The position numbers and the translations under genes were made by a program. From Asterella californica (taxonomy: Eukaryota > Streptophyta > Marchantiopsida > Marchantiales > Aytoniaceae): DNA of 64,000 nucleotides. The DNA lies in assembly GCA_036924285.1 (NCBI GenBank), contig JAYKYS010000010.1:10019001-10083000 (forward strand), written 5' to 3'. Below, piece by piece: positions 43,588 to 56,300 of this stretch. Numbering within the stretch: position 1 is the stretch's first letter; each line of letters opens with the position of its first letter. Below the pieces are notes generated by a model, which worked only from the letters and a program-made list of their open reading frames with translations, ran no database searches and was not told the origin of the DNA.

Positions 43588-46134
43588 ATGGATCGCAAGA
43601 GTGCTGCTGCTGCTACTTCTACGCCTGCTGCATCTACGTCTACTGCAGCTTCTTCTGTAGCACCAGCGGCTACAACGACATCTTCACCTGGTCTAGATGC
43701 GGCTGAGATTCTGAAGACACTTGCGGCCCTGGTCCAACAACATCCGATCATTGGAGGGGGTGAGTTGAAGTCTACCAAGGCTTTGCAAGCAATTGTGAAT
43801 AGATGCGGTAGATTTGAAGGTAGAGATATTTCTAGATATCTGCGTGAATACAGAGGAGAGATGGAACTAGTTAGAGTTACTGATGCTGAGATGATAGGGA
43901 GTTTCGAGTTAGCTGTAATCCCTGAGTTGCGGGACCAGGTTAGGGATATACAGAGAAGAAATCTAGGTGTCTGGATGAGTTTCGAACGATCTCTTCGAGA
44001 GGAGTTTCTCGAAGAAGATTCAGAGAGAGTCACTAGAAGAACGTTTCTGGACTGGGTTGAGCAGCAACCTGGTCGTATGATAAACTTGAATGAGATGCAG
44101 AGAGAGTTTGATCGAAGATACCGACAACTCTCAACTCTTGAGAGGATAACCTTAGATGCTAGGAAAATCGAGCTTTTCTTGCAAGCTACCGATGATGCTA
44201 CGACAGATCAGTTGTGCTTTATGTTGGCCGATCGATCTGCTGAAGGAGGAGTTACTACTGATTGGGGGAGAGTTGAGGATGTTGTTGCTGTATTGACGAG
44301 ACAAAGGCGTGGAAGAGTGGCTGTGGGAGGACGTCCGCTTGCAGAAGTGACCGCTCAACCTCGCACTGCTCCTCAAGTACAGCAACCTCCGGCTCCTGCT
44401 CCCAGACTTGTTGTACCGGCTGCAGTACCTTTGATACCAGTGGTGCCAGTTCCTGCACAAAGGGCACCGGTTCAAAGACCTGCCGAGAACCATGGATAGC
44501 ATAACCAGATCGAAGACCTGATTCGGCAGATGAGAGAATTGAAGGTGGAGCTAGCTGGTCTGCAGAGAGAGCAGCCGCCGGCGCCTGCTGCTGCACGTCC
44601 AGGAGGTGCTCCTGTTCGTAGATGTATCTGGTGTGACAGTCAAGATCATTTTCGAGGAGACTGTCAAGAACTCACAACTGCTCTGCGAGATGGTGTGGTT
44701 CGCTACCAAAACGGTAGGCTGCACCTTTCTTCTACTGGAGAGCCGCTAAGCACGCAGTTTGGACGAGGAGGCATGAGGAGTCTACCTCAGATTACAGCTG
44801 CTACAACTGTACATGCATTGATGGCACCACCGGTAAATCCTGATGTATATGCCGGTCACATTGAAGTTTCTTCTAGTCCTACGTTGCTAGATAGAACTAC
44901 TGAGAAGAAACCTGTTCAAGTTCCTTCTGAAGTACTGAAGAGAGGAGCAGAAACTATACGTAGGGTCATAGGGTGGGGAGATCCTATTGATGCTGCGTCT
45001 ATCAAAGCATTCTTGGACGTGGATAGACAAGTTCACTGGCAGGATGCTTCTGTGGAGGAAAAGAGGCGGCGAGAAGCCTCTGAACTTGATACTGGAGTTA
45101 CGGAGGAGGCTAGGGACAGACGAAGAGTCACAAGGAGACGAGCGGCTCTTCCTGAGGACATCCCGTCTACTTCTGCAGCTCCTCCACCTGCACCAGGTCC
45201 GATGGAGGACGTGCAGAGATCCCAGCAGGAGCCAACGACTGCTGGTAGGCGGTTTACTGCCCAAGAGAAGGGGAAGGGACCTGCTTATAAGTTGGCGGCT
45301 GATATCGAGACTTCAACTAATCTCAAGAGCATCTTGGAGCAGAGAATACTTGACGCGCGAATCGAGTTTTCCTTTCGGGAAGTTCTTGGTATTGCGAAGA
45401 GGGAGTTTCACGAGCTGATTATCGACATCATCAAGCGCAAGAGACAGGTGATGTCCGAGCAAGTAGAAAGCCAGATGATAGAGATGGTAGGAGCTTCTGT
45501 GAATGATGCGGAGTTCGGAAAGGTGCATTTTCAGGAGGCTGATGATACAGAGGATCAGCAAGAAGCATTAGTTGCTGGTACCAATACTGCTGAATTCGAT
45601 GATGATGAAGCTGACGATGAGAGTCCAGCTGCTGATAGTGACTTCAGAAAGAGACACTGGGCTCGTGCTACGACGGCTACACGAGTTCGTCTCGGCAGTC
45701 TTAAACCTGTTGCTGCGTTAGTTGATCACAGTTCAGAGATCAACATCATGTCACGGGAGGTGTACGAGAGAGGACAGTGGCCTATCGAACTGAACCATGG
45801 TTGGGTGCTACGAGCTGCAAACAACCAGAAGGGTGAGTTATACGGCGCTTGTCCCAACGTGAGAGTGAAGTTGGGTGATGTGGAGGTAGATCAGCACTTC
45901 TTCGTGCAGTCTTCTGCTTCATATCCTGTGATTCTTGGTCAACCTTATATCACTGCAGTTAGAATGGAGACGAAGGTGATGGATGACGGATCTCACTATG
46001 CTAGGATCCGTAGTCCAGATGACAGACGTTCAGTTCAGTTTCTGACCTTTCGTACCAATCACGAACGAAACAGACAGACTTTGAGAGATTCTCCTATCTG
46101 TAGGAGTAAGGGTTTTCTGAAACCACTCTTGTAG
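43588..46134 (+). pseudogene. E3 Gag-protease with one internal stop
   Basis: It starts Met-Asp-Arg-Lys. The Ala/Thr-rich N terminus, capsid-like region and Pro-rich linker are open to TAG at 44,497-44,499, where E2 has a Gln codon. The frame continues open to 46,134, with the CCHC knuckle CIWCDSQDHFRGDC near 44,625 and a protease reading LVDHSSEIN near 45,722. Here even the Gly of the catalytic Asp-His-Gly is changed to Ser. Overall it matches E2 closely. Confidence 0.9.
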
Positions 46135-46152
46135 GTCGGGATACCAAGAGTG
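46110..46152 (+). promoter_or_regulatory. E3 candidate -1 frameshift signal
   Basis: GGGTTTT (46,110-46,116), a 7-nt spacer, CACTCTTG (46,124-46,131), a 13-nt loop and CAAGAGTG (46,145-46,152). Compared with E2, one base pair changed from C-G to T-A on both sides of the stem, so pairing is kept. The -1 frame has a TAA directly before the heptamer and is then open into pol. Confidence 0.75.
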
Positions 46153-47950
46153 ATGGATCTGATACTACTATGATCCCGCTTGAGCAGCCTGTGGGATCAC
46201 AACAGACTGATGAAGAGGTTGCTCAAGATTCTGAAAACTGCTACACTGTACATAGTTGGAAATCTGGTTTGATGACTTTCAGTTCTGATGATTGGAGTGA
46301 GTTCACGCAAGTAGATGATCTAACTGGAAGAGTAAAAGGCAGATGGAGAAGTATGCAGAAAATTTGCGCTGTACAGGAGTTCTGAGTGAAGATGAGATGA
46401 TTTCTGATGTTTATGAGGAGTTTGTAAGTGTACAATCTTTTGTTCGTTGGATGGATGATGTAGATAGGTTGATGGAACAGATGGGAGGAAGGGTGGTGAT
46501 CCCTATCCACTCTCGTAAAGTCTATGAGGAGGTTGTCTCGTGCTTACAATCTCGTCCTCATCCGAGACTAGAGAGTGGATGGAAGGATGCAATCTGCTGG
46601 TGTGGCTCTCGTGAAGAAGCAGAGGTTCACACCAAATACAAAACTGTAGCGAAGAAGGTAAAACCAGTGGCGACCTAGTTACTTGTTGATTCACGACAGC
46701 AGATGGAGTTGACGGCCACTGAGCCTGTACTGAGAGATCCTAAACAGATAGGACATGAGTTTACTCAAGAGACACTCGAGCAGCTCCAGATAGGAGGGGG
46801 TGCTTCTTGACTGAAGTGGAGAAACGAGCTTTTGAGCAGATGATAGTTAGCCATGGTAAGGCATTTTCTTTCTCAGCTGGAGAGATTGGTTGTGTGGATC
46901 CTAGTGTGATAGCTCCGAATGGTTATCTTCACTGTTCCTCACGTACCTTGGGACTTGAAGCCGATTCCAGTCCCTCGTGCCTTGCTACCGAAGGTTATTG
47001 AGTTACTGAAAGAGAGGATGCGGATGAGTATTCTTGAACCATCTATGGCTCCGTACTCTAGCCGATGGTTCATAGTACCTAAGAAGGCAGGAGCCTTACG
47101 CTTCATCCAAGACTTGCAACCTACCAACAACATCACGATTCGAAACGTGGGGACAGGACCTGTGGTTGATGAAGTAGCCGAGGCATTTGCTGGAAGATCT
47201 ATCTATTCTACTGGAGATCTGTTTTCAGGTTACGATCAGTTTCAGCTTGCTTTGGAGAGTAGAGACTTGACTACCATGCGTACACCTTTGGGGTTGATGC
47301 GGATGTGTACTCTTCCTCAAGGCGCAACAAACTCAGTAGCCCATATGCAAAACGCGATGCATAAGGTGTTACGAGAGTACCTGAGGTTACCATCCCATTT
47401 CTTGATGATATCCTCATGAAAGGCTGTCCGGTGGAGGACAAGGACGAAACTATGACTGCTGATGGTTGCAGAAAGTTCGTTGCAGACCACATCCGAGATG
47501 TGGAGAAGATTCTGATGCGCTTGGAAGAGGTACACCTTACTCTGTCAAGTACCAAATCTTGTTTTGGAATGTCAGAGATTGTGGTGGTTGGTCACTTATG
47601 CGGTACTTTTGGAAGACGATCGAACCCAGAGAAGGTAGATGCTATAGCGAGGATAGCAGACTGTACCAACATTACTGAGGTTCGACGATTCTTAGGAGCT
47701 TGTGTGTTCTTTCGTGTGAGTATTCCTCATTATGCACACATTGTCGAGCCTCTGTATGCACTCTTGAGGAAGGGAAAGAGGTTTACTTGGCGGCAAGAAC
47801 ATCACGAGACGATGGAGCAGTTGAAAGAGATTCTGAAGTCTCCACCTTTACTAAGGAGACTTAGCTACGAGAGCGGAAGACCTATCATACTGACTGTTGA
47901 CACGAGTCCAAAGGCGATTGGATGGGCAGTCGGTCAGGAAGATGCAGAAG
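46111..47950 (+). pseudogene. E3 pol, N-terminal part (RT and start of RNase H)
   Basis: It resembles E2 pol, but with a frameshift near 46,340, a TAG near 46,677 where E2 has Gln, a lost base near 46,800, an extra base near 46,918 and a deletion near 47,380 that removes part of the segment before the FLDD. SRWFIVPKK and GDLFSGYDQF are readable at 47,050-47,240. RNase H begins with LTVDTSPKAIGWAVGQ near 47,890, so the first Asp missing in E2 is present here. It is cut at 47,955 by a solo LTR. Confidence 0.85.
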
Positions 47951-47954
47951 ACGT

Positions 47955-49236
47955 TGTCGCGCTACTTGGCGGCTACATGTTATATTTCTACTCCGACGCT
48001 TGAGTTTAGTAGTTCTAGAAGTTAGCTTATATTACTTCTAGTCGTTTATGTATATGTTTGACACCTTTGCATACGGTGTTAACACTATTTAGAGTCTTAG
48101 TAGGTTGATTACCATGTTGATAGGGCTTAAGCTCATGGGTTGTATTTGCGTGTCGCCCATGCACGCTTTCTAGCTGATTTAAGTTATTTTTCGGGGCTGC
48201 GTGTCGTTATAAGCAATTTAAGTTTTACGCTGGCACTCTAGGGGGCTTGACGTGGTAGCCTATGAGTAAAACTAAGTTGCCACGTGGTTTAGGGTACTAA
48301 AGGACAACCAAGTGGAGCTATGAACTCCCATTGGTCCATTTTTGTCTTTTGTTAAACTCTAAATTTAGAAACAGAGCTCTAGAGTGGAGTTCGAGCATTT
48401 GGTGAGGGATCTTCGAAATCTGAGAGCACAGGGAGAGAGGTCTCGTCATGCCAAGCACTTCCAGTGAAAATTTCGATCGATTTGAGTCAATAAAGACGGA
48501 GTTATGAGCAATTGAAGTTCGGATTGTGCTAGAATTGAATCATTTTGGTTGGATTTAGGGTTTTCAGTGTCACTCGCAGCAGATTTGAGGAAATTGCTTC
48601 AAAACTTCGAGGTTGTGTTCTCCGCCAGCAGGGCTACGATTTCACAAAAAGTTTCATATCGATTGAGCAACTGAGTAATTCAGGGCGGCCGCTGAAGCTG
48701 AGGGGGTCTGAAAAGCTCTTAATCTAGAGCAGCGACTTCAGAGGAGGAGATCTACAGTTCTGTGTACATTCAGGAGTCCCAACTTCACAGGGATGTTCAG
48801 CACCCTGTAGACTGCAAATCCTGTAAGAAACTTTGAAATTGATCGAGCCAAACTCCTGTTATAGGTTGAAATAGCCAGCTAGGTACCAGAAATTGCCGTA
48901 GTTTTCTTGCTCAAAACTTTTCTGTTCATATCTCCGTGTCAGAATTTGATCTCAGGCTGAAATTTCGTCTGTGAGTTCGGTAGTACCTCATTTGCATGTA
49001 GGGGAAGTTTAGAGGTCTAAACCTTCATAGTTTTCCTCTCCGTGAGTGTCAAAGTTCACCGCCGAATCCTATTACTGCCAGCTAGACCTGAATTTCACCT
49101 TCTGGGTATATTACTAGATCTTACACATCTGTGTGAGTGTTTATAGCCCTATTGTGACCTGAAAGCCAACCTCTTGAGTGAACAACCACAGCCAGAAGCC
49201 CGGCGCTTTCCTAGGTAGACGGATTACACTCCGACA
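47955..49236 (+). mobile_element. solo LTR of the E4-type F1 subfamily in E3 pol
   Basis: A 1,282-bp LTR from TGTCGCGCTACTTGG to CTCCGACA with no internal region. ACGT flanks it on both sides (47,951-47,954 and 49,237-49,240) and pol continues across. Orientation follows from GGGCGGCCGCTGAAGC on the plus strand. Compared with E4 LTRs it is noticeably diverged. Confidence 0.93.
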
Positions 49237-49240
49237 ACGT

Positions 49241-50445
49241 GCGATTTGTTTCTAGGTTTGGGGCTCGGATCTTAACAGATAGACAACGTAACTATCCTCA
49301 AGTGAAGCGTGAGTTGTGGGGAGCTGTTACTGCTATGAAGATAGACCGAGAGTTTTTGATAGGTGCACGTTTGATACTAGAAACAGACTGTTTGCCTTTG
49401 CTAGGTATGATAGCAAACTGTAATACTCCAGACATAGCAATGCTACGATGGATTGCTTATATCCGGAGTATGAACCCCGAGCTGAAACATATAGCAGGAA
49501 AAGATAATCCTGTTGCAGACATGTTATCTAGGGCTCGTTATATAGATGAAGAAGAGATGATTACTGAAGTCGAAGATGAAGAGAAGAGAGACGTTTGGTG
49601 CCAAGTTGATCAGCAGACTTCAGACTTTGAACCACTGCCGTTCTACGAGGAGTTCTACACGGAAAAGCTTCGCGATATCGGATACTATCTGAGTTCATTA
49701 TGCAGACGAGAAGACTGGAGTGATGCAGATTTCAAGGAGATCAGACGAAAGGCATACGGTTACCTTCTACGTGAAGGCTATCTGTGGAAACGTCCGAAGA
49801 GAAGAGATGGGATGCTTGCTAGAGTGGTGGATGATCAACCGACGAAGCTGAATCTACTTAAGGAGTTTCATGACACCTTGTGGGCTGGACACCGTGGAGT
49901 TGGGCTACATACACAAAGATGAAGGAGCGATACTGGTAGAAGGGTTTGTATCAAGACGTGGTGGGTTTTGTTGGGTCGTGTTTGCACTGTCAGTTCTACT
50001 CCAAGGTCCGTTACAGAGATGGACTTGTACCTACCTACCCACCTAGTATTCATTTTTCGTGGGTCCTTGATCTTGTGATGATGCCGCCGGGACTGTGGTG
50101 GATGTGCTACTTGGTGTTAGCTCGGGAAGATCTCTCCAACTACGTGGAGGGACGAGCACTACGGACGAAGACTACAGAGAACGTATGTAGATTCGTGCTT
50201 GAGGATATCATCTGTCGTTATGGATCTGTTGGAAGACTACGAGCAGATAGGGGTGAGCTGAGAGGTGCAGAAGCGAAGGAGTTATTTGCTCGTTATGGAG
50301 TAAAGCTTCGACTTACTACTGCCATGAATCCAGAAGGGATTGGTAAGAGTGAACGAGGACACCCTTCTATTGTTCACGCTTTGGTAAAAGCATGTGATGG
50401 TAGGCCTAGAGAATGGCCGAGACTACTTCTATTTGCTTTATGGGC
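49241..50445 (+). pseudogene. E3 pol, C-terminal part (RNase H and truncated integrase)
   Basis: It resumes with RFVSRFGARIL and includes the RNase H residues of KRELWG, ETDCLP and KDNPVADMLSR. A frameshift near 49,905 and a small change near 49,935 break the integrase zinc finger. The catalytic DRGEL and GKSER are present. The frame ends inside ...LLLFALWA, where F3 begins. Confidence 0.85.
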
Positions 50446-51245
50446 TGTAAGCCGGCCTGTCTCTCACCCAGGGGTACCTCAGATGACTAGGATTACTAGT
50501 GCACCCTAATTACAAAGATTTAAGTACACCCATGCTCACTTCACTCAACTCTCTGACCCGTATGGTCACAACGGTACCTCTAATAGCGTTCCTGCACACA
50601 AGTTCTAATCCCGCTCTCAACATTACATCGCAAAATACTCAAGGACTCCCAAGGTCTCCAATGCTCACTTTACTTACAGTCAGGAAAATGAGAGTGTCTT
50701 CCACCTTCTCAACTCCTCCTTATATACTCTACAACTTCTTACCGTGGTAACTTTCACTAAGTTACGTTACCTCATGGTAAGTGCGCAATCCAAAATAGTA
50801 AAACTTCTAAAGGCTACTAAGCCTTTAAGAATAGCACACACATTACTTGTTCTACTTTACAAAAGTAAGAGATTCTCCTACTTTAGCTTTTGTAAAGTGT
50901 TAACTTTCCACCCTATCCAATCGAAAGGCGACAACAAACTAATACGTCTTTTGAGGAGCATCTTTAGATCTTTGTGCATGACTTTCCATCATGCATCCAA
51001 TCAGCGATGGTCAACAAAGTTACATACTTTTGAGAAGCATATTTAGAGCTCCGCACTTGTCACATAGTGTCATAGTGGAACCTCTAACAGTTTCCCCAAC
51101 TTAGTTATAACTATCTCCGCTAGTTATGGCTAGTTTTGATCACTCTAGATTTAGATCTTCGAACTAGAGTAACCTATAAGATAGTCATACCTAATGAAAC
51201 TTATATAAACATGCACACAAATAATGGGATACTTGTGACGTGACA
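50446..51245 (-). repeat. F3 3' LTR (800 bp)
   Basis: In element orientation it runs TGTCAC...CTTACA. It shares with the F2 LTR the end-proximal GTGAGAGACAGGC stretch. A TATA-like TATATAAGG lies on the minus strand at about 50,718-50,726. The polypurine tract GTCTGGGGGTAAA precedes it (51,246-51,258). Confidence 0.85.
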
Positions 51246-51258
51246 TTTACCCCCAGAC

Positions 51259-51697
51259 TTAATTTTCACTCCGTCCTCGGAGTGAAGTATCACGTTGATG
51301 AAACTTCTTCAACTTGTCGTGGTTCACTCGGTCGAAGAACGTACCACTTCTCTCTTGAAGATCATAGGTGTTATTACTCCACACTTTGGAGATGATGAAA
51401 GGCCCAAAATATCGACGTAAGAACTTCTTTTGAACTCGCTTGTGCCTAATAGCATCCCATAGCATCACCCACTCACCCTTTTGAAATGGCTGTAACTTCG
51501 TTTTGTTCTTCGCCAAGCGCTTGTCGTAGCTCTTCTTCTGTTGTAGTTGGGCCATCTCAATTCGTTGAGCTGCATCGTCTCTATTCTCCTCCAGCTCCAA
51601 CAAAGTTTCTCTCCTCTCTTTCTCAGCTATTTGACCACCCTTTCTCTTTAATCCAGCTTGTAAGGTCTGAAAGGTGGTTAGGTCGAACTGGATCGGT
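51259..51697 (-). pseudogene. F3 integrase C terminus
   Basis: The fragment reads LPIQFDLTTFQTLQ, a charged helix with EKERRETLLELEE, then KKSYDKRLAKNK, WVMLWDAIRHKR and RYFGPFIISKVW. It matches the last 150 residues of the F2a polyprotein in order and spacing, but at clearly lower identity, so F3 is a separate subfamily. The stop is intact; everything upstream of LPIQF is missing. Confidence 0.85.
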
Positions 51698-52024
51698 AAG
51701 CGTGGGAGGTGGCCCATAGACACCGACCATGGGTGGCTTATCCGTGCTGCCAACAACCAGCGGGGAGAACTCTATGGTGCTTGCCCCAACATCAAGGTAA
51801 CTGTGGGTGACATTAGTGATGTTCAGAATTTCTTTGTGCAAGACATGTCAACCTATCCTATCATTCTAGGGCAGCCTTACATTACTGCTGTTAGAATGGA
51901 GACACGAGTTATGGATGACGGTTCAGCCTATGCTAGGATACGTAGTAGAGACGGCAAGAGAGTTGTTCAGTTTTTGACCGTTGCTGCAGAACATGAGAGG
52001 AATCGTGATAGCTTGAGAGACCGT
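51698..52024 (+). pseudogene. E5 protease C-terminal fragment
   Basis: It equals the E4 Gag-protease end from KRGRWPIDTDHGW to RDSLRD, nearly unchanged. The 5' LTR, gag and catalytic part of the protease are absent, because the fragment begins at the F3 junction. E4 was inserted after it; the frame resumes at 60,553. An open frame through 51,674-52,141 that joins F3, E5 and E4 LTR sequence is a chimera, not a gene. Confidence 0.85.
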
Positions 52025-53307
52025 TGTCGGAGTGTGATCCGTCTACCTAGGAAGGCGCCGGGCTTCTGGCTGTGGTTGTTTACTCAAGAGGTTGGCTTTC
52101 AGGTCACAACAGGAGCTATAAACACTCACACAGGAATGTAGGATCCTCTGATATGCTCAAAAAGCGAAATTTAGGTCTCACTGGTAGTAATAGGCTTAAG
52201 CGGTGAACTTTGACACTCAAAGAGAGGAAAACTATGAAGGTTTAGACCTCTAAAATTCCCCTACATGCAAATGAGGTACTACTGAACTCACAGACGAAGT
52301 TTCAACCTGAGATCAAATTCTGACACGGAGATATGAACAGAGAAGTTCTGAATAAGAGAATTATGGCAATTTCTGGTACCTAGACAGCTATTCAGACATA
52401 GAACAGAGAATTGGCTCGATGAATTTCAAATCTTCTCACAGTATTTGAAGTCTACAGGATGCTGAACATCCCTGTGAAGTTGGAACTCCTGATTGTTTGT
52501 AGAACTCCAGATCTCCTTCTCTAAAGTCGCTGCTCTAGATTAAGAGCTTTTCAGACCCCCTCTGCTTCAGCGGCCGCCCTGAATTACTCAATTACTCAAA
52601 TGATACAAAACTTTTTGGACAGTCGTAGCCCTCCTGACAGTGAACGCAACCACGAAGTTTTGAAGTGATTTCCTCAATTCTGCTGCAATTGGCACCGAAA
52701 ACCCCAAAATCAACAAAAGTGACGCAGTTTTGGCACAATCCGAACTTCAATTGGGCATAACTCCTTGTTTATTGATCCAAATCGAGCAAAAATTTCACTG
52801 ACAGTGCTTGGCACGACGAGCTCTCTCTTCCTGTGTTCTCAGATTTCGAAGATCCCTCACCAAATGCTCGAACTCTCCTTTAGAGCTCGATTTCTAAATT
52901 TAGAGTTAAACTAAAGACAAAAACAGACCAATGGGAGTTCATAGCTCCACTTGGTTGTCCTTTAGTACCCTAAACCACGTGGTAACTTAGTTTTACTCAT
53001 AGGCTACCACGTCAAGCCCCCTAGAGCGCCAACATAAAACTTAAATTACTTAAAACGACACGCAGCCCCGAAAAATAACTTAAATCAGCTAGAAAGCGTG
53101 CATGGACGACACGCAAATACAACCCATGAGCTTAAGCCCTATCAACATGATAATCAACCTACTAAGACTCAAAATAGTGTTAACACCGTATGCAAAGGTG
53201 TCAAACATATACATAAACGACTAGAAGTAATATAAGCTAACTTCTAGAACTACTAAACTCAAGCGTCGGAGTAGAAATATAACATGTAGCCGCCAAGTAG
53301 CGCGACA
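52025..53307 (-). repeat. E4 3' LTR (1,283 bp)
   Basis: TGTCGGAGTG on the plus-strand left edge, GCGCGACA on the right. Differences from 59,266-60,548 that I see are at about 52,056, 52,073 and 53,151. A polypurine tract CAGAGGGGGTGGA (minus strand, 53,308-53,320) adjoins. Confidence 0.95.
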
Positions 53308-53353
53308 TCCACCCCCTCTGAACCTGCACATCCTCCGGTATGTGCCATCCAGA

Positions 53354-56300
53354 TCAAGACTCTTCAGCTTCGGCTTCAAACTCATCTTCAACCTGCATCG
53401 AGTCTTCAGCTTCATCCTCTGTAAACTCCGCAACGTTTTGGTCCTCCCCTCTCCTCCTAAAGAGCTTGATTCTCTTTCCTGCGACTGGTATCTTGAGCAC
53501 TGCACCATCTAACTCTCTCAAGGAGTATGTGGCATTATCATGAACTTCTAACACCACATAAGGTCCAAACCATCTCTTGGAGAACTTCCTGATAGTGCTA
53601 TGCTGATTATCAAGACTACTATCATAGACTAACACCCAATCACCTTCTTTAACTGGTTTGGGTCGTAATCTATGCGTTCTATCAAATCTGCCTTTGTTTC
53701 TCTCTCTAGCAGTCTTCAATCTTTCCACAGCTTTGGCAACATCCTCAGGTCTCCGTTCTAACTGTTGGATCCTTAATGCAAGAAGATCCTCTGTACTTCT
53801 ACCATCTTCCCATGGCAAAACATTCCAAGTAGGCACAACCTCCTCAATCGGCATCACAGGTTTCTGTCCTAGTATCAATTCTGCTGGCATGTAACCTGTA
53901 ACGGTACTATGAGTTGTACGGTCTGCCCATAAAGCAAACGGTAGCAGTCTAGGCCATTCACGGATCTTACCCTTGCAAGCTTTTACCAAAGCTTTGATGA
54001 TTGGCGGATGACCTCTTTCGCTTTTGCCATTCCCTTCAGGATTGTAAGCAGTGGTTAACGCCAACTTGATTCCCAATCGCTTGAAGAACTCAACTGCTTC
54101 TTGTGCATCCAGCTCACCCCTATCTGCAGTGATCTTTCCCACACACCCATACCTACAAATAACATCTTCAAGTAGAAAGCGGCAGACACTAGCAGTGGTC
54201 TTCGTCCTCAGAGCACGACCTTCGACTTGGTTAGATAGATCTTCTCTAGCCAAGACTAGATACCTCATTTGTCCAAGTCCAAATGGCATAGTTACCAGAT
54301 CAACTACCCATTTATAATGAATGGCTAACGGATAAGTAGGATGCAATCCATCACGATGGCGTACATTGGAGTACATCTGGCAGGGTATACAGGATGAAAC
54401 AAACTGTACTACATCCTTATACATACCCTTCCACCAATACTTTTCCTTCATCTTGGCAAATGTAGCCCAAACTCCTCTATGACCAGCCCATAAACTCTCA
54501 TGGAACTCCTTGATCAGCTTCTGCTGCAATTCCAAGTCACATACCACCCGCTGCGGTATACCTCCTTGTAACTTAGGGCGCTTCCATAGATGTCCTCCGT
54601 GTAAAAAGTACCCATAAGCTGTTCTACGGATCCTCCTAAAATCTGCATCAGACCAGCCTTCTTGCCTTTCCAGTGAACTCAAATAGCGCCCAAGATCCAA
54701 CCACTCGCCATCATACATAGTTTCCTCAAAAAACTCCAACGAGGCTGCAAAACAGCTTCTATCTCTTCTAGCAAGAGCACTAGAATAGAACTCTGTTCCC
54801 ACATCCTCCTGATCATCTATCATTTCTTTCTCATCGTAATACCTAGCCCTTGATAACATATCTGCCACAGGATTGTCCTTCCCTGCAATATGTCTAAACT
54901 CTGGGTTCAAGGACTTGATATATGCTATCCACCTCAACATAGCAATATCTGGAGTTGTACAGCTAGTGATCATTCCCAAGAGAGGTAAACAATCTGTCTC
55001 CACCACCACAGGTGCTCCTATCAAGTATTCCTTATCACTCTTCATCGCAGTAACTACTCCCCATAGCTCTCTCTTGACCTGAGGGTAGTCTCTCTGCCGT
55101 GAACTTAACACCTTAGCTCCAAAACGCACCACATATCTATTTCCATCCTCATCATCCTGTCCTACAGCCCATCCAATGCCAATAGGACTAGTATCAACAG
55201 TAAGGATAACAGATCTGCCCAACTCATATGTTACCTTCCGTAGAGTTGGTGGTGAAGCCAAAAGATCTTTCAACTTCCTCATAGACTCGCTTTGCTCCTC
55301 TTGCCACTGAAATCTTTGCCCCTTCCTCAGCAACTTGTACAACGGATCTGCTACATGTGCAAAGTGTGGAATCCATATATGATAAAACACACATGCACCT
55401 AGAAATCTTCTCACCTCAGTAACCGATCCACACGTCTCTTTCATCCTTCGAATGGCGTCAACCTTGTTTGGACAAGGTTTTCGACCATAAGATCCACACA
55501 GGTGCCCCACTATTAACACCTCTTGTACTCCAAATACAGACTTGGCTCCTGATAAAGTCAAATGAACCTCCTCCAGTCGACTCAGTATCTTATCACAGTC
55601 AGCTATGTGATCTGCTACAAACTTACGGCACCCCCTCTGATCCATTACCTCATTCTTCTCCTGCTCAGTACATCCTTTGATCGGCACATCATCAAGGAAT
55701 GGCATAGTTTTTTCAGGAATGAAGTCCCTCAAAACTTTGTTCATGCCATTCATCATATGTGCTACAGAATTGGTAGCACCTTGTGGCAAGGTGCACATCC
55801 TTAGTAACCCCAAAGGCGTCCTCATTGTAGTCAAGTCTCTACTCTCAGAGGATAACTGAAACTGATCATAACCTGAATATAAGTCTCCCATGGAATAGAT
55901 AGCACGACCAGCAAAAGCCTCTGCAAACTCGTCTACAATAGGTCCTATACCCATATTCCTGATAGTCACCTTGTTAACTGGCTGCATATCTTGGATAAAT
56001 CTCAAAGCTCCACTCTTCTTCGGAACAGTAAACCATCTGCTAGAGTAGGGAGCTATAGATGGTTCCAAGATACCCATCCTAATCCTCTCATTGAGCAAGT
56101 CTATCAGCTTTGGTAGATGAGCTCTAGGCACAGGGATAGGACGTAGATTCCAAGGCACATGCGGTATAGTAAAGATTACCATAGGTGCAACTACACTTGG
56201 ATCTACACATCCTACTTCATGTGACTCAAACGCAAACGCCTTACCATGCTTAGATAGCATCTCCTTGAAACTCTTCTTCTCTTGCTCAGTAAGAAATCCA

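Larger units (their letters stand above)
42191..50445 (+). mobile_element. E3: F1-family Ty3/gypsy element, 5' portion
   Basis: It begins with an LTR at 42,191 and the bases before it are CCGG. Gag-protease and pol follow in the E2 arrangement. A solo LTR lies in the RNase H part (47,955-49,236), and the element is cut in the integrase at 50,446 by F3. Its 3' end and 3' LTR are not in the window. Several stops and frameshifts mark it as dead. Confidence 0.9.
50446..51697 (-). mobile_element. F3: 3' fragment of an F2-like Ty3/gypsy element
   Basis: On the minus strand this holds the last part of an integrase, a polypurine tract and a full 3' LTR. It cuts E3 pol on the left. On the right it stops within the integrase and is joined directly to E5 protease sequence at 51,697/51,698 without an LTR or target duplication. 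The rest of F3 is lost or elsewhere. Confidence 0.85.

Noticed and set aside
51674..52141. 155-codon frame joining F3, E5 and the E4 LTR
   Set aside because: Product of three unrelated pieces at insertion and deletion junctions.
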